The notes below the pieces were generated by a model. The model ran no database searches and was not told the origin of the DNA. It worked only from the letters and a program-made list of their open reading frames with translations. Shown piece by piece: positions 7,667 through 17,090 of a DNA stretch of 64,000 nucleotides. Numbering within the stretch: position 1 is the stretch's first letter; each line of letters opens with the position of its first letter. This DNA comes from Streptomyces tsukubensis (GTDB lineage: Bacteria > Actinomycetota > Actinomycetes > Streptomycetales > Streptomycetaceae), in assembly GCF_003932715.1 (NCBI RefSeq), contig NZ_CP020700.1, forward strand, positions 5,044,501 to 5,108,500. Reading direction: 5' to 3'. The translations under genes were made by a program, and so were the position numbers.

Positions 7667-8922
7667 TGGCCGACGACCGGAACGAGTGGCTCGACCAGGT
7701 GACGGCGGAGCGTCTGATGCGCGGCGAACCGGTCTGTAATTTCGGCGAGCTCGGCGAGCTCGGCGAACCCGCACGCGCCGAGGCCGCCCGGCTGGCCGGG
7801 GCGCTGCGTTCGGTCGCCGCCCCGGAGACCCGAGGCGCACAGCACCCCGGTGTCGAACTGCCCGGCGAGGCCGCCGCCGTGGCCGCCTTCCGCGCGGCGA
7901 CCGCCGCCGGATCCTCCGACTCGGGAGTCGTCCGGCTGGCGCCCCGGGCTCCGGGGGCCGCCCGGGAACCGCGCAGATCCCGCCGGGCCGGATACCGGGG
8001 GAAGCTGAGCGCCCCGTTCCGGCTCGGGGTCGTGGCCGTCGTGGCCGGTTTCGCCTTCGGCGGGGTCGCCGTCGCGTCGGGAGCGGACTTCCTGCCCTCT
8101 CCCTTCGACGGAGCCGACCCCTCGGCGACGGGTACGTCCGTGTCCGCAGGGCCGGGCGAGCTGCCCGACGCCACCCCCCGTACCCCCGGCGGCCCGGCAC
8201 CCGAGGGCGTACCGCCCGGCGTCACCGGAACGCCCAGTTCGTCCCCCGCGCGGCCGGTCGAGGGAACGGGCATCGGCGCCCCGCCGAAACCCGGAGTGAA
8301 GGGCGCCTCCGCCCAGCGGATGGTCAAGGCCTGCCGCGAATACCGGGCCGGGGCTCCCCGGCCCCAGGTGCGGGCGCTGCTGGAGCGGATGGCCAAGGAC
8401 CCGGCGCAGGTGCCGGCGTACTGCGGGGCGGTACTGGCCGCCGGCGCGGATACCCATCCGGGCGCGGGCAGCGGTGTGAGCCGCGGCAGCCAGGGCCAGG
8501 CCAACGGCGCCGGAAACGGAAACGGAGCCGGTAACGCCAACGGCGGCGGCAAGGGCAAGGGCAAGAACAAGGGGAACGGGAAGGGCAAGGGGAACGGCGG
8601 CGGTCAGGGCGGTGCCCCGGGCGGCCTCCAGGGAATCCAGGGCGGGGGCACCGGTGCCCAGGACTCCCGGCCCGGAAACGGCAACGGAAACGGAAACGCC
8701 AACGGGCACGGCCGCGGCAACGGCGGACCGCCCCACCACCACGGCCGCGGCGGCGATCTCAAGGCCGGGCAGGGCGCGGGCGCACAGAGCACGACGGAGC
8801 AGTGGGGCGGGACCCCCGGCCGGACGGATACGACGAGCGGATCCGGCACCGGTACGGACGCGACCGGCAGCCCCGGCACCACCATCGCCCCCGTCGAGCT
8901 GCCGCCGACGATGCTGGTCTGA
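7666..8922 (+). CDS. Single-pass membrane protein, putative anti-sigma partner
   Basis: This 418-aa protein uses the ATG at 7666, which shares one base with the sigma stop. A GTG 24 nt earlier is possible but lies inside the sigma gene. Residues ~1-110 are cytoplasmic. One membrane segment follows (LGVVAVVAGFAFGGVAVASG), and the outside part begins as a Pro/Thr/Ser linker. A short conserved-looking stretch (MVKACREYRAG, MAKDPAQVPAYCGAVL) precedes a long Gly/Asn/Lys tail, then a Gly/Thr end. The topology and coupling suggest an anti-sigma or sensor role. I see no classical zinc anti-sigma motif (HxxxCxxC). Confidence 0.75.
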   Translation: MADDRNEWLDQVTAERLMRGEPVCNFGELGELGEPARAEAARLAGALRSVAAPETRGAQHPGVELPGEAAAVAAFRAATAAGSSDSGVVRLAPRAPGAAREPRRSRRAGYRGKLSAPFRLGVVAVVAGFAFGGVAVASGADFLPSPFDGADPSATGTSVSAGPGELPDATPRTPGGPAPEGVPPGVTGTPSSSPARPVEGTGIGAPPKPGVKGASAQRMVKACREYRAGAPRPQVRALLERMAKDPAQVPAYCGAVLAAGADTHPGAGSGVSRGSQGQANGAGNGNGAGNANGGGKGKGKNKGNGKGKGNGGGQGGAPGGLQGIQGGGTGAQDSRPGNGNGNGNANGHGRGNGGPPHHHGRGGDLKAGQGAGAQSTTEQWGGTPGRTDTTSGSGTGTDATGSPGTTIAPVELPPTMLV

Positions 8923-9133
8923 CGGCCGCCACCCCGGGACCGGGGCCCCAACAGCCCCACCCCTCAACGGGAGTGACCACCCCTCCCACACGCCCCCGAG
9001 CTGCGATTTTCCGATGATGTTCGTGGTGCTGTGACATTTCCGAGCACCGTGGCGCTGTAGAGAGTGAGCCGACTGGTCATCGGCGAGCGCCATAAAGCCG
9101 GGGGTTCCCCCCGTACCTACGGCTTGGCGCACC

Positions 9134-9172
9134 GGCGCGGGCGGGACACGTTCCCCCGGTCCCGCCCGCGCC
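9134..9172. terminator. Bidirectional terminator
   Basis: Perfect 14-bp arms (9134-9147 and 9159-9172, beginning GGCGCGGGCGGGAC) are followed by a pyrimidine-rich CCTTCTTCTCCCC. It lies between the convergent membrane-protein gene (ends 8922) and the L,D-transpeptidase gene (ends 9200). Confidence 0.8.
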
Positions 9173-9199
9173 CCTTCTTCTCCCCTCCCGGATCTACGG

Positions 9200-10105
9200 T
9201 CACCAGTGGACGACGACCTTGTCGCCGGTGCGGACCTGGTCGAAGAGCGCGGCAACGGCCGCCCGGTCCCGGACGTTGACGCAGCCGTGCGAAGCCCCGC
9301 GATAGCCGTCGGCGGCGAATTCGGCGGAGTAGTGGACCGCCTGGCCGCCGCTGAAGAAGAGGGCGTACGGCATCGGGGTGTCGTACAGGGTCGAGACGTG
9401 GTCGCGGGACTTCAGGAAGACACTGAACACGCCTTCACGGGTCGGGGTGTACTGCGAGCCGACGCGGACGTCCATCGTCGACCGGACCGTGCCGTCCACG
9501 ATCCACGACAGGGTGCGGGCCGTCTTGCTGATGCAGAGCACCCGGCCGTCGAGGCACCGCGGGTCCGGCTTCGCCTTCGGCTTGTCGACGGTCCTGCCGT
9601 CCAGTTCGGCCCGGGTCGGCCGCTTGGTCATACCGAGCAGTCTGTCCCAGGTGACCGTGGTGACGGAGCCGGTCGACGGCAGTCCCCGTTTGCCCTGGAA
9701 GCCACGGACCGAGGCGGCGGTGACCGTTCCGTAGAAGCCGCTGGGCCTGGTGTCGAACCAGCCGATCTGCGCCAGCCGGGCCTGAAGCTCACGCACCCGG
9801 TCACCCCGGTCGCCCTGCCGCATCAGCACCGCGCCGCCCGTCTCCCGCCTCTCCCCTTCCCCTTCTTCCTTCTTCCCCTTCGTCTCTGTCGTTCCGGGGG
9901 CAGGAGTGGGCCGTTCGGACGGTGTCGCGCTCTCGTCTCGGGGGCGGCCGTCGTCCGAGGGCGACGGTACGGCGGAGACCGCGTCGCCCGGGCCGGTGCC
10001 GGCCGCACCGGGCGGCCCGTCCGCGGCCCGGGCCGAGCAGCCCGTGGCGAGCGCGAGCACCGCGGTCGCGGCCAGTGTCCTGCGTACAACGGTCCTGCTC
10101 GTCAT
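9200..10105 (-). CDS. L,D-transpeptidase lipoprotein with PG-binding domain
   Basis: This 301-aa protein starts at ATG 10105 behind GGGGGA and has a lipoprotein signal ending ALATGC (Cys23). After a Pro/Ser/Thr linker come a PG_binding_1 domain ([20 protein letters not shown] to about TWDRLLGM) and a YkuD catalytic domain with HYSAEF and SHGCVNVR (catalytic Cys ~275). It is expected to be anchored outside the membrane and to form 3-3 cross-links in peptidoglycan. The frame extends upstream of 10105, but that part lacks a signal and is probably promoter. It is divergent from the acyl-CoA mutase gene. A second, non-lipoprotein paralogue lies at 27387-28082. Confidence 0.92.
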   Translation of the reverse strand: MTSRTVVRRTLAATAVLALATGCSARAADGPPGAAGTGPGDAVSAVPSPSDDGRPRDESATPSERPTPAPGTTETKGKKEEGEGERRETGGAVLMRQGDRGDRVRELQARLAQIGWFDTRPSGFYGTVTAASVRGFQGKRGLPSTGSVTTVTWDRLLGMTKRPTRAELDGRTVDKPKAKPDPRCLDGRVLCISKTARTLSWIVDGTVRSTMDVRVGSQYTPTREGVFSVFLKSRDHVSTLYDTPMPYALFFSGGQAVHYSAEFAADGYRGASHGCVNVRDRAAVAALFDQVRTGDKVVVHW

Positions 10106-10346
10106 CCCGTCCCCCTGCGTCGCCGTACCCCGCCGTGCCCGCTGTGCCCCTGTGGTTTCCTCTTCCGAGGATGCCCGCCCGGCCTGCCGGGTTGCGGGTT
10201 CCCCAGCATCATGGGGACGACGGGACGGAAACGACACCCCGCGACCACTGAGGAAGCGACTCCGACCGAATCCATTCGGAATTCGATCGCATCAGGACGG
10301 TGGCGGTGGTGAACGGACGACCTGCGGACCGGAGGCGAGACGGACC

Positions 10347-11942
10347 ATGGCACCTGCACACGCATCGGAGTCCGGGCTGCCGTTCGAGCCGGTGTACGGC
10401 CCCGAGGCCCTCGCTGACTGGGACCCGGCGGCCAGACTCGGCGTACCCGGCGGCTACCCCTTCACCCGCGGGGTGTACCCGACCATGTACACCGGCCGCC
10501 CTTGGACCATGCGGCAGTACGCGGGCTTCGGCACCGCCGCCGAGTCCAACGCCCGCTACCGGCAGCTGATCGCCGACGGCACCACCGGCCTGTCCGTCGC
10601 CTTCGACCTGCCCACCCAGATGGGCCACGACTCCGACGCCCCCCTCGCGCACGGCGAGGTCGGCCGGGTCGGGGTCGCCGTCGACTCCCTCGACGATATG
10701 CGGGAGCTGTTCGCGGGCATCCCGCTGGACCGGGTCTCCACCTCCATGACGATCAACGCCCCGGCCGCGCCGCTGCTCCTGCTGTACGAACTGGTCGCGG
10801 AGGAGCAGGGCGTACCCGGGGACCGGCTCGACGGCACGGTCCAGAACGACGTGCTCAAGGAGTACATCGCCCGGGGGACGTACATCTTCCCGCCGGAGCC
10901 GTCGCTGCGGCTGACCGCCGACACCTTCCGCTACTGCAGCGAAAGGCTGCCGCGGTGGAACCCGATCTCGGTCTCCGGCTACCACATGGCGGAGGCCGGG
11001 GCATCGCCCGTGCAGGAGGTGGCGTTCACCCTGGCCAACGCCGTCGCCTACCTCCGTACCGCGCTCGACGCCGGACTCACCGCGGACCGGCTCGGGCCCC
11101 GGCTGTCGTTCTTCTTCGTGGCCCGCACCACCTTCCTGGAGGAGGTCGCCAAGTTCCGGGCGGCCCGCCGGATCTGGGCCCGGATCATGCGGGACGAGTT
11201 CGGCGCCCGGCAGCCGAAGGCCTGGATGCTGCGGTTCCACACCCAGACGGCGGGCGTCCAGCTCACCGCCCAGCAGCCGGAGGTCAATCTGGTACGGGTC
11301 GCGGTCCAGGCGCTCGGGGCCGTACTCGGCGGCACCCAGTCGCTCCACACCAACGCCTTCGACGAGGCCATCGCCCTGCCCACGGCCCACGCGGCACGGC
11401 TCGCGCTCCGGACCCAGCAGGTGCTGGCGTACGAAACGGACGTGACCGCCACGGTCGACCCCTTCGCCGGGTCGTACGCGGTGGAGAGCCTCACCGACGC
11501 GGTGGAGGAGGCAGTCGTGGCCCTGATGGGCCGCATCGAGGAGCTGGGCGGGGCGGTCGCGGCCCTCCACCAGGGCTTCCAGACCGGGGAGATCGAACGG
11601 AACGCGTACCGCATCGCCCGCGAGACCGACAGCGGGGAACGGGTCGTCGTCGGCGTCAACCGCTTCCGCCTCGGGACGGCCGACGAGGAGCGGTCGTACG
11701 AGCCGCTGCGCGTCGACCCGGCCATCGAGAGCCGGCAGAAGGCCCGGCTGGCCGAGCTGCGGGCGGCCCGGGACGGCCGGGCGGTCACGGAGTCACTGAC
11801 GGCGCTGCGCACGGCGGCCGAAGGCTCCGCGAACGTGCTGTACCCGATGAAGGAGGCGCTGCGGGCACGGGCGACGGTGGGGGAGGTCTGCAACACGCTC
11901 CGGGAGGTCTGGGGAGTCCACCGCCCGGCCGCCGGAACCTGA
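10347..11942 (+). CDS. Acyl-CoA mutase large subunit (methylmalonyl-CoA mutase family)
   Basis: This 531-aa protein starts at ATG 10347 behind GGAGGCGAG. It has the mutase substrate-binding barrel: [20 protein letters not shown], then [42 protein letters not shown] and [19 protein letters not shown]. It lacks the C-terminal B12-binding domain. It therefore resembles the large subunit of two-subunit mutases such as isobutyryl-CoA mutase, which need a separate small cobalamin subunit. None is encoded here. It probably interconverts branched and linear acyl-CoAs feeding polyketide or branched-chain metabolism; the exact substrate is not clear from sequence. Confidence 0.9.
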   Translation: MAPAHASESGLPFEPVYGPEALADWDPAARLGVPGGYPFTRGVYPTMYTGRPWTMRQYAGFGTAAESNARYRQLIADGTTGLSVAFDLPTQMGHDSDAPLAHGEVGRVGVAVDSLDDMRELFAGIPLDRVSTSMTINAPAAPLLLLYELVAEEQGVPGDRLDGTVQNDVLKEYIARGTYIFPPEPSLRLTADTFRYCSERLPRWNPISVSGYHMAEAGASPVQEVAFTLANAVAYLRTALDAGLTADRLGPRLSFFFVARTTFLEEVAKFRAARRIWARIMRDEFGARQPKAWMLRFHTQTAGVQLTAQQPEVNLVRVAVQALGAVLGGTQSLHTNAFDEAIALPTAHAARLALRTQQVLAYETDVTATVDPFAGSYAVESLTDAVEEAVVALMGRIEELGGAVAALHQGFQTGEIERNAYRIARETDSGERVVVGVNRFRLGTADEERSYEPLRVDPAIESRQKARLAELRAARDGRAVTESLTALRTAAEGSANVLYPMKEALRARATVGEVCNTLREVWGVHRPAAGT

Positions 11943-12046
11943 CCCGGAACCCGCCCGGGCCCTGCCAGACCACCCCCCCGACCAGCCCGAAGAGAGTTGT
12001 CCACAGCCCTGACCGAATTTCGGACCCGTGTGCGAAACTGCTCGGC

Positions 12047-12703
12047 ATGCTGGGTGTAACCGATCTTCCGACCTTCCTGGCGGGACTCGTCCTGATCGTC
12101 CTCCTCCCGGGGCCGAATTCGCTGTACGTGCTCTCCGTCGCCGCCCGCCGGGGCGTGCGTACGGGCTACCGCGCCGCGGCCGGGGTCTGGGCCGGGGACG
12201 CCGTGCTGATGGTCCTCTCGGCGGCGGGCATCGCATCCCTGCTGAAGACGAACGACCTGCTGTTCGGCATCGTGAAGTACGCGGGCGCGGGCTATCTCAC
12301 CTGGCTGGCGTTCGGCATGCTGCGGGCTGCCTGGTCGATGTGGCGCGGCCGCTCGGAGCCCTCCCCGGAGGAGACCCGCGAGGAGGCGTCCCCCCAGCCC
12401 GCGGAGCGCCCGTTCCGCCGGGCCCTGCTGATCAGCCTGCTCAACCCCAAGGCGATCCTGTTCTTCATCGCCTTCTTCGTCCAGTTCGTCGACCCCGGCT
12501 ACGCCTACCCGGCGCTCTCCTTCGCGGTCCTCGGCGGACTGGTGCAGATAGCCAGCTTCCTCTACCTCACCCTCCTGATATTCACCGGCACCCACCTGGC
12601 GGACGCGTTCCGCCGCCGCCGCAGACTCTCCGCGGGCGCCACCTCGGCGGCGGGCGCACTCTTCCTGGGCTTCGCGGTGAAGCTCACGCTGAGCAGCGCC
12701 TGA
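12047..12703 (+). CDS. leuE: LeuE-like amino-acid exporter (LysE family)
   Basis: This 218-aa membrane protein has the LysE/RhtB layout of about six hydrophobic segments. It matches E. coli LeuE closely in several places: LLPGPNSLYVLSVAARRG, WAGDAVLMVLS, NPKAILFFIAFFVQFVDPGY and ASFLYLTLLIFTG. It is expected to export leucine and related amino acids from the cytoplasm. It starts at ATG 12047, about 100 bp after the mutase stop on the same strand, without a strong ribosome site. Placement beside an acyl-CoA mutase hints at branched-chain amino-acid homeostasis, which is only inference. Confidence 0.88.
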   Translation: MLGVTDLPTFLAGLVLIVLLPGPNSLYVLSVAARRGVRTGYRAAAGVWAGDAVLMVLSAAGIASLLKTNDLLFGIVKYAGAGYLTWLAFGMLRAAWSMWRGRSEPSPEETREEASPQPAERPFRRALLISLLNPKAILFFIAFFVQFVDPGYAYPALSFAVLGGLVQIASFLYLTLLIFTGTHLADAFRRRRRLSAGATSAAGALFLGFAVKLTLSSA

Positions 12704-12727
12704 CCCGGAGCCCGGAAGAACGCGGTC

Positions 12728-13122
12728 CTACGGCGAGTACTTCCACACCAGCAGCAGATACCCGCCGTACGCGGAGGACAGCAGTACCACCGCCCCCAGC
12801 ACCGTGTACGCAGCCCGGGGGCGGGCCGTGGCCAGGGCCCTTGCCAGGGGGAAGAGCAGCGGGAAGGCCGGGAGCAGGAAGCGGGCCTTCGAGTGGAAGT
12901 AGCCCCCGCCGTCGAAGGTGGAGCCCCACCGCTCCTGGAGGCGGAAGTAGCCGTCCCAGCGGCCCGCGCGGTAGCCGACCCGGACGAACCAGAAGAACCA
13001 GCCCAGCGGGGCGATGAGGATCGCGGCGGCGAGCGCGGTCCGGCCGCCGGTCCCCCTCCGTACCGCCGTGAACAGAGCCCAGGCCGCGCAGAGCACCACC
13101 GAAACGAACGGTGGGAAGTCGG
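12728..13122 (-). pseudogene. C-terminal remnant of a membrane glycosyltransferase
   Basis: Only the C-terminal ~130 residues of a multi-pass protein are readable: FPPFVSVVLCAAWALFTAV, then APLGWFFWFVRVGYRAGRWD and RFLLPAFPLLFPLARALA, ending LLLVWKYSP. These segments parallel the intact mannosyltransferase-like gene at 46852-48069 (APVGWLGYVAWVGARVGRPD, RFLLPAFPLLLPLAVSLA, YMLLIWPGPP), but the stretch between them is shorter by about 100 residues. The upstream frame is just a shadow of the adjacent Imm49-like gene, so no start or N-terminal half remains. I read it as a truncated, internally deleted relic. Confidence 0.7.
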
Positions 13123-14928
13123 TCAGCCGTCGAGGCGGGCACCCAGGTCCAGAACCCGTTCCGGAAGGTAGGGCGAGGAGACCGGGACCCGCCAGCCCAT
13201 CCGGCGTACATGGCAGACCAGGGCCAGCGCGTCGAGGTCGAGCACCGCGTGGTTCGTCTCGGCCCGGTCGCCGGGCGCATGACGCTCGCGATGCGCCTCC
13301 AGGGTGTCCGCGAGGGCCAGGGCGAAGCCCTCCCGGTCGCCCTCCACCACCTGGGAGAGCAGGACCACGGGCGGTGCGGGCCAGTGGTGCGGGTCGTAGC
13401 CGCCGGACGCCAGCGCCCGGTCCATCGCCGGGACCGGATCCGCGCCCCGCAGATAGTCGTGGAGGGCGGCCCCGTACGCCGCGACGGTCGTTACGGGGTC
13501 CTCCTCGGTGAAGACCCCGGGCTCCACCAGCACACACGCCGCCAGCGCCGCACGGTCGCCCGTGACCAGCGCCAGCGCCACCGCCTGTTTCCAGAAGCCG
13601 GGCTCCCCGGCCGCGTCGGGCCGGGCGGGCAGCAGCCGGGTGGTCCCCGCGACGGTGACCGGCAGTTCGCTCCCCTCCGGCGCCCGCGCCAGCCGGAACG
13701 CCCCCGCGCCCGCCTCCGCCGCGATCCGCAGGACCCCCGGAAGGCCCGGGTGCCGGCCCGAGGCGTCGGCCGCGACCCGGTGCAGGAAGACCGAGAGGAA
13801 GCCGTGCGTCAGATGCTTCAGCGCCTGCGCCGCCTCCGCCGGATGCTCCCGGGGATCGCGGAACCGGGCCAACTCCCGCCCCAAATAGTCCTCGAAGGCC
13901 GAGATGTCCTCGTTCCGCGCGTACGGATGCTCCGGCCGGTCCACCACCAGGGGCCCGGCGGCCAGCGCCGCCACCGCGTCGGAACACTTGTCCCGGCCGT
14001 ACGCCTCCACCCGCCCCCGCCGCGGCCGGAAACCCGACACCGGACCGTACGGCAGATAGGCGGACTCCACCGCGGGCACCCAGCCCTTCCAGCGGACCGC
14101 CATCGCCGCGAGCGCTATCGCCTCCAGCGGGAGCAGCCCGGCGAGTGTGGGGCTCGCATACGACGCCTCCACCGCCCGGTGCTCCAGCAACTGCGCCGCC
14201 AGCGCCCGGGCGAACCCCGCCTCGTCGTCCGCCGCCAGCGCCCGCAGTGTCACCAGCGCCGCCCGGTACTGGCGGCCGAGGGCGGGGTCCGGGTCGAGCC
14301 GGTCGCAGAGCGCGGCGATCAGCCGGGCCCGCTCCGGTCCGGGTCTCGCCTCCGGCCCGCCCTCCGTATGTCCGTGGACGTGGATCAGCAGGGCATGGGC
14401 CAGCGCCACGTCCGGCCGGGCCTCGTGACCGGCCAGCGGGGCGGCCGTGGCGACGAAGAGCGGGCCGTGCTCGTCGGCGGTGCCCGCGATGTACGAGAGC
14501 AGGAACGCCGTCAGCCAGACACCGGGCCGCGCTGCCGCCGGGCGGCCGGGACCAAGACCGGGACCGAGGCCGGGTCCGGGACCAAGACCGGGACCGGGTC
14601 CGTCACCGGAATCCGGCGGATCCCCGATCACCGAACCCGTGTAGCCGATCCGGAACCCGCCGCCCCGGCCCGAGGCCAGCGCGACCGACCCGACCGCCGC
14701 AGCCGCCGCCGACTCCACGGCGGACCGGGCGTCCCGGTCCGTCAGCCCCGGGTGGGCGACCGAACGCGCCGCCGCATAGCCGAGCAGCGATTCGGCGACC
14801 AGCCGCCAGCCGTCCGCCGGACGCGGGCCCTGCTCCACCGCCCGTACGTCCCGGGCTATCCGCTCCGCGAATCCATTGAGCACCCCGGCCACCGCCGCCG
14901 GCTCGACCTCATGACGCTCGATGCGCAT
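13123..14928 (-). CDS. Imm49-like protein with two tandem copies of the fold
   Basis: This 601-aa protein resembles the Streptomyces immunity-49 family (MRIERHEVEPAAV, VEQGPRPADGWRLVAESLLG), which usually has about 270-300 residues. The two halves look duplicated. LPLEAIALAAMAVRWKGW and VESAYLPYG in the first correspond to LDLDALALVCHVRRMGW and VSSPYLPER in the second. A Gly/Pro/Leu repeat (GPGPGLGPGPGLGPG) around 14545-14610 is a low-complexity insertion. Imm49 proteins are predicted antitoxins of polymorphic toxins, but no toxin gene is adjacent. It starts at ATG 14928 and its end abuts the glycosyltransferase relic. Confidence 0.72.
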   Translation of the reverse strand: MRIERHEVEPAAVAGVLNGFAERIARDVRAVEQGPRPADGWRLVAESLLGYAAARSVAHPGLTDRDARSAVESAAAAAVGSVALASGRGGGFRIGYTGSVIGDPPDSGDGPGPGLGPGPGLGPGLGPGRPAAARPGVWLTAFLLSYIAGTADEHGPLFVATAAPLAGHEARPDVALAHALLIHVHGHTEGGPEARPGPERARLIAALCDRLDPDPALGRQYRAALVTLRALAADDEAGFARALAAQLLEHRAVEASYASPTLAGLLPLEAIALAAMAVRWKGWVPAVESAYLPYGPVSGFRPRRGRVEAYGRDKCSDAVAALAAGPLVVDRPEHPYARNEDISAFEDYLGRELARFRDPREHPAEAAQALKHLTHGFLSVFLHRVAADASGRHPGLPGVLRIAAEAGAGAFRLARAPEGSELPVTVAGTTRLLPARPDAAGEPGFWKQAVALALVTGDRAALAACVLVEPGVFTEEDPVTTVAAYGAALHDYLRGADPVPAMDRALASGGYDPHHWPAPPVVLLSQVVEGDREGFALALADTLEAHRERHAPGDRAETNHAVLDLDALALVCHVRRMGWRVPVSSPYLPERVLDLGARLDG

Positions 14929-15190
14929 GGCCGCCGCCCCCCTGGCCTCCCGGCCCTCTGCCCCTGTGCGTGCTGTGCTGCCCGCCGCGCTTAGTGGATC
15001 TTGGTCAACAGCATAGGAAGGCAGCCGGATCCGGTGTCATCACGGGTGGCGCCACGGTCCGCACCGGCCCTTCCGGTCGCGGTCCGGCCACGATTCGGCC
15101 GCAGGTCGTACGGGCGTCCCAGCGGCGCTGTCCGGACCCGGACGGCCGGGTCATCCTGGGCGCTCCGGTGCGAGCGTCGAGGGGGACGAC

Positions 15191-15718
15191 ATGAAGGTAC
15201 GACGGGGAATCGCCGCACTCTGCCTGGTGATCGGAGTGGGACTGACGGCGGGCGGCTGCTCGATGCCGTTCAAGTTCCTGGTCGCCGTGTGGATCGGCGA
15301 GGACGGCAAGCCGGTCGCGGAGATCCGGCCGTGCGAGGGGGACCGGGCGTACTCCCTGGCCCTGGGGAGCCGTCCGGACGTTGAACCCGCCACCGCGGGG
15401 ACGCCCTCCGGGCCGGTCCCCGACGCCCTCCGTGAGACGTCCTGGCACGTGGGCCATCGGGACGGCGTCACCTCCGCCGTCTTCCCGCTGTTCTCACCCC
15501 CGGCTTCCTGGCAGGTGAGGGCGCGCGGGCCGCAGGAGCTGCGGCCGGGCTACCGCTACTCCCTGAAGTTCCGGTCCATCGAGGGGCGACGGTCCGCCTA
15601 CGACGCCCGAGCCCGCTTCACCGCCGAAGACCTCGCCGGCCTGAAGCCGGGAGAAGTCTGGGACGGCGATGCGGTCACCCGGAAGGAGTTCGAGGAGCGG
15701 GCCGAGGAATCGTGCTGA
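15191..15718 (+). CDS. Small lipoprotein, 175 aa
   Basis: The N-terminus MKVRRGIAALCLVIGVG followed by LTAGGC is a lipoprotein signal with the lipid-carrying Cys at ~23. The mature part is short, with no motif I recognise (EIRPCEGDRAYSLA, WQVRARGPQELRPGYRYSL, LKPGEVWDGD). It should be displayed on the outer face of the membrane. It is convergent with the dehydratase gene 24 bp away. Similar unassigned lipoproteins are common in Streptomyces. Confidence 0.8.
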   Translation: MKVRRGIAALCLVIGVGLTAGGCSMPFKFLVAVWIGEDGKPVAEIRPCEGDRAYSLALGSRPDVEPATAGTPSGPVPDALRETSWHVGHRDGVTSAVFPLFSPPASWQVRARGPQELRPGYRYSLKFRSIEGRRSAYDARARFTAEDLAGLKPGEVWDGDAVTRKEFEERAEESC

Positions 15719-15742
15719 CCGGCCCCGCTGCCGGACCCGCCC

Positions 15743-16717
15743 TCAGCCCTCCTGCTCCGCCACCCCCCACGCCACCGCATCCACCAGCGTCGCGTTCCCC
15801 CCGCACACCACAAGCCCGATCCGGGCCTCCGCGCCGACGCGGTCGACCACCCGGCGGGCCGCGGGCAGCAGACAGCCCGCCGCCGGCTCCGTCCACAGCT
15901 TGGCGTGCTGTGCCATATCGGCGACGCCCCGCACCGCTTCCGCGTCGGAAACCACGATCACGTCCTCGACCAGCGCGGCCACATGGTCGTAGGTCAGCCG
16001 GGACACCGAAGGCGCACTGAGCGTCGTCACCAGCGACGACAGCTCGACCGGCACGGGGCCGCCCGCCGCCAGCGCCCGGGACATCGACTCGGCACCCGCC
16101 GTCTCGACGCCCCACACCCGGACCTCCGGGAGCAGCGCCTTCAGCGCCACCGCGACACCCGAGATCAGACCGCCGCCGCCGATGCTCACCAGGACGTCCG
16201 TGGGGGCCTGCGCGCCGCTCGCCGGAAGGTCCTCGGCGAACTCCAGCCCGACCGTGCCCTGCGCCGCGATCACCAGCGGATCGTCGAAGGGGTGCACCAG
16301 GGTCATCCCCTCGGTGCGCAACCGCTCCATCAGCGCGAACGCCTCCGGCATCGTCTCCGTGAGCCGGACCTGCGCGCCCGCCGCCTCCGCCGCCGCGACC
16401 GAGCGGGCCGAGGCCGTACGGGCCATGCAGACCGTGGCCTTGATATCGAGCATCCCGGCCGCCACGGCCACCGCCACGCCGTGGTTGCCGCCGCTGACCG
16501 CGACCACGCCCGCCGCACGCTGCGCGGCATCCAGGGACAGCAGCTTCGCCAGCGCCCCCCGGGCCTTGAAGGAGCCGGTGCGCTGGAGGAGTTCCAGCTT
16601 CGCGACGACGGGGACCCCGAGCAGATCCGAGAGCCCGGGGGAGACCACGGTCGGCGTGCGGACCAGCCGCCCCTCGACGAGCCGGGCCGCCGCGCGTACA
16701 TCCTCGATGCCAATCAT
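15743..16717 (-). CDS. Threonine/serine dehydratase (PLP fold type II)
   Basis: This 324-aa protein starts at ATG 16717. The open frame extends a further 89 codons through repetitive non-coding sequence, which I reject. PLP motifs are clear: QRTGSFKARGA with the Schiff-base Lys51, SGGNHG for phosphate and substrate binding, IGGGGLISG for the cofactor phosphate, and CGGNATL near the end. It deaminates threonine or serine to the 2-oxo acid and ammonia. It lacks an ACT regulatory domain, so it fits the catabolic type or a related racemase or hydroxyaspartate dehydratase rather than feedback-regulated IlvA. Confidence 0.88.
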   Translation of the reverse strand: MIGIEDVRAAARLVEGRLVRTPTVVSPGLSDLLGVPVVAKLELLQRTGSFKARGALAKLLSLDAAQRAAGVVAVSGGNHGVAVAVAAGMLDIKATVCMARTASARSVAAAEAAGAQVRLTETMPEAFALMERLRTEGMTLVHPFDDPLVIAAQGTVGLEFAEDLPASGAQAPTDVLVSIGGGGLISGVAVALKALLPEVRVWGVETAGAESMSRALAAGGPVPVELSSLVTTLSAPSVSRLTYDHVAALVEDVIVVSDAEAVRGVADMAQHAKLWTEPAAGCLLPAARRVVDRVGAEARIGLVVCGGNATLVDAVAWGVAEQEG

Positions 16718-17090
16718 GGCGCCATCCTCGCACCGTCGCACCGAACGGAACCCATCCGTCCGGGACAGGCGAGCCGTTACCGGGGCATTACGGAGTATTC
16801 CGGGGCCGGCCCCGGGCCGTTCCCCGGGCCATTTCCCGTACCGTCCCGTCCCCGGGACATTCCCCGTGGCCTCCCGAGGCCCCCTGACCGTCCCCTGGCC
16901 GTCCCCGGACCGCCCCCGCGCCGTCTCCGGAGGCGGCCCGGACCGTCCCCCGGTACCGTCGGAAAGAGGCGTGAGCTTACCCATACGAGTGCGTAACCAT
17001 GCGTGCGCGACTCTTTTTTCTTCCCCTATCAGGTTGAACTTTTGTTGATCAGTGGTCAGTTGACCCCCTCCTGGGCCTACTCTTCAACAG
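16718..17090. other. Divergent intergenic region with repeats and M20 promoter
   Basis: This is 373 bp without a gene. The first ~220 bp carry many imperfect copies of a GACCGTCCCC/CCCCGGAC motif. The last part is AT-richer. A TACTCT -10-like box at 17078-17083 lies 7 nt before the GTG of the M20 gene, which suggests a leaderless transcript. Confidence 0.5.

Noticed and set aside
10502..12046. Plus-strand ORF running through the mutase gene into leuE as a fusion
   Set aside because: The upstream part is an alternative frame of the mutase gene. LeuE begins at 12047 with its own conserved N-terminus.
14545..14610. Minisatellite in the Imm49-like gene as a mobile or regulatory element
   Set aside because: It stays in frame as a Gly/Pro/Leu linker and is best explained as ordinary coding low complexity.
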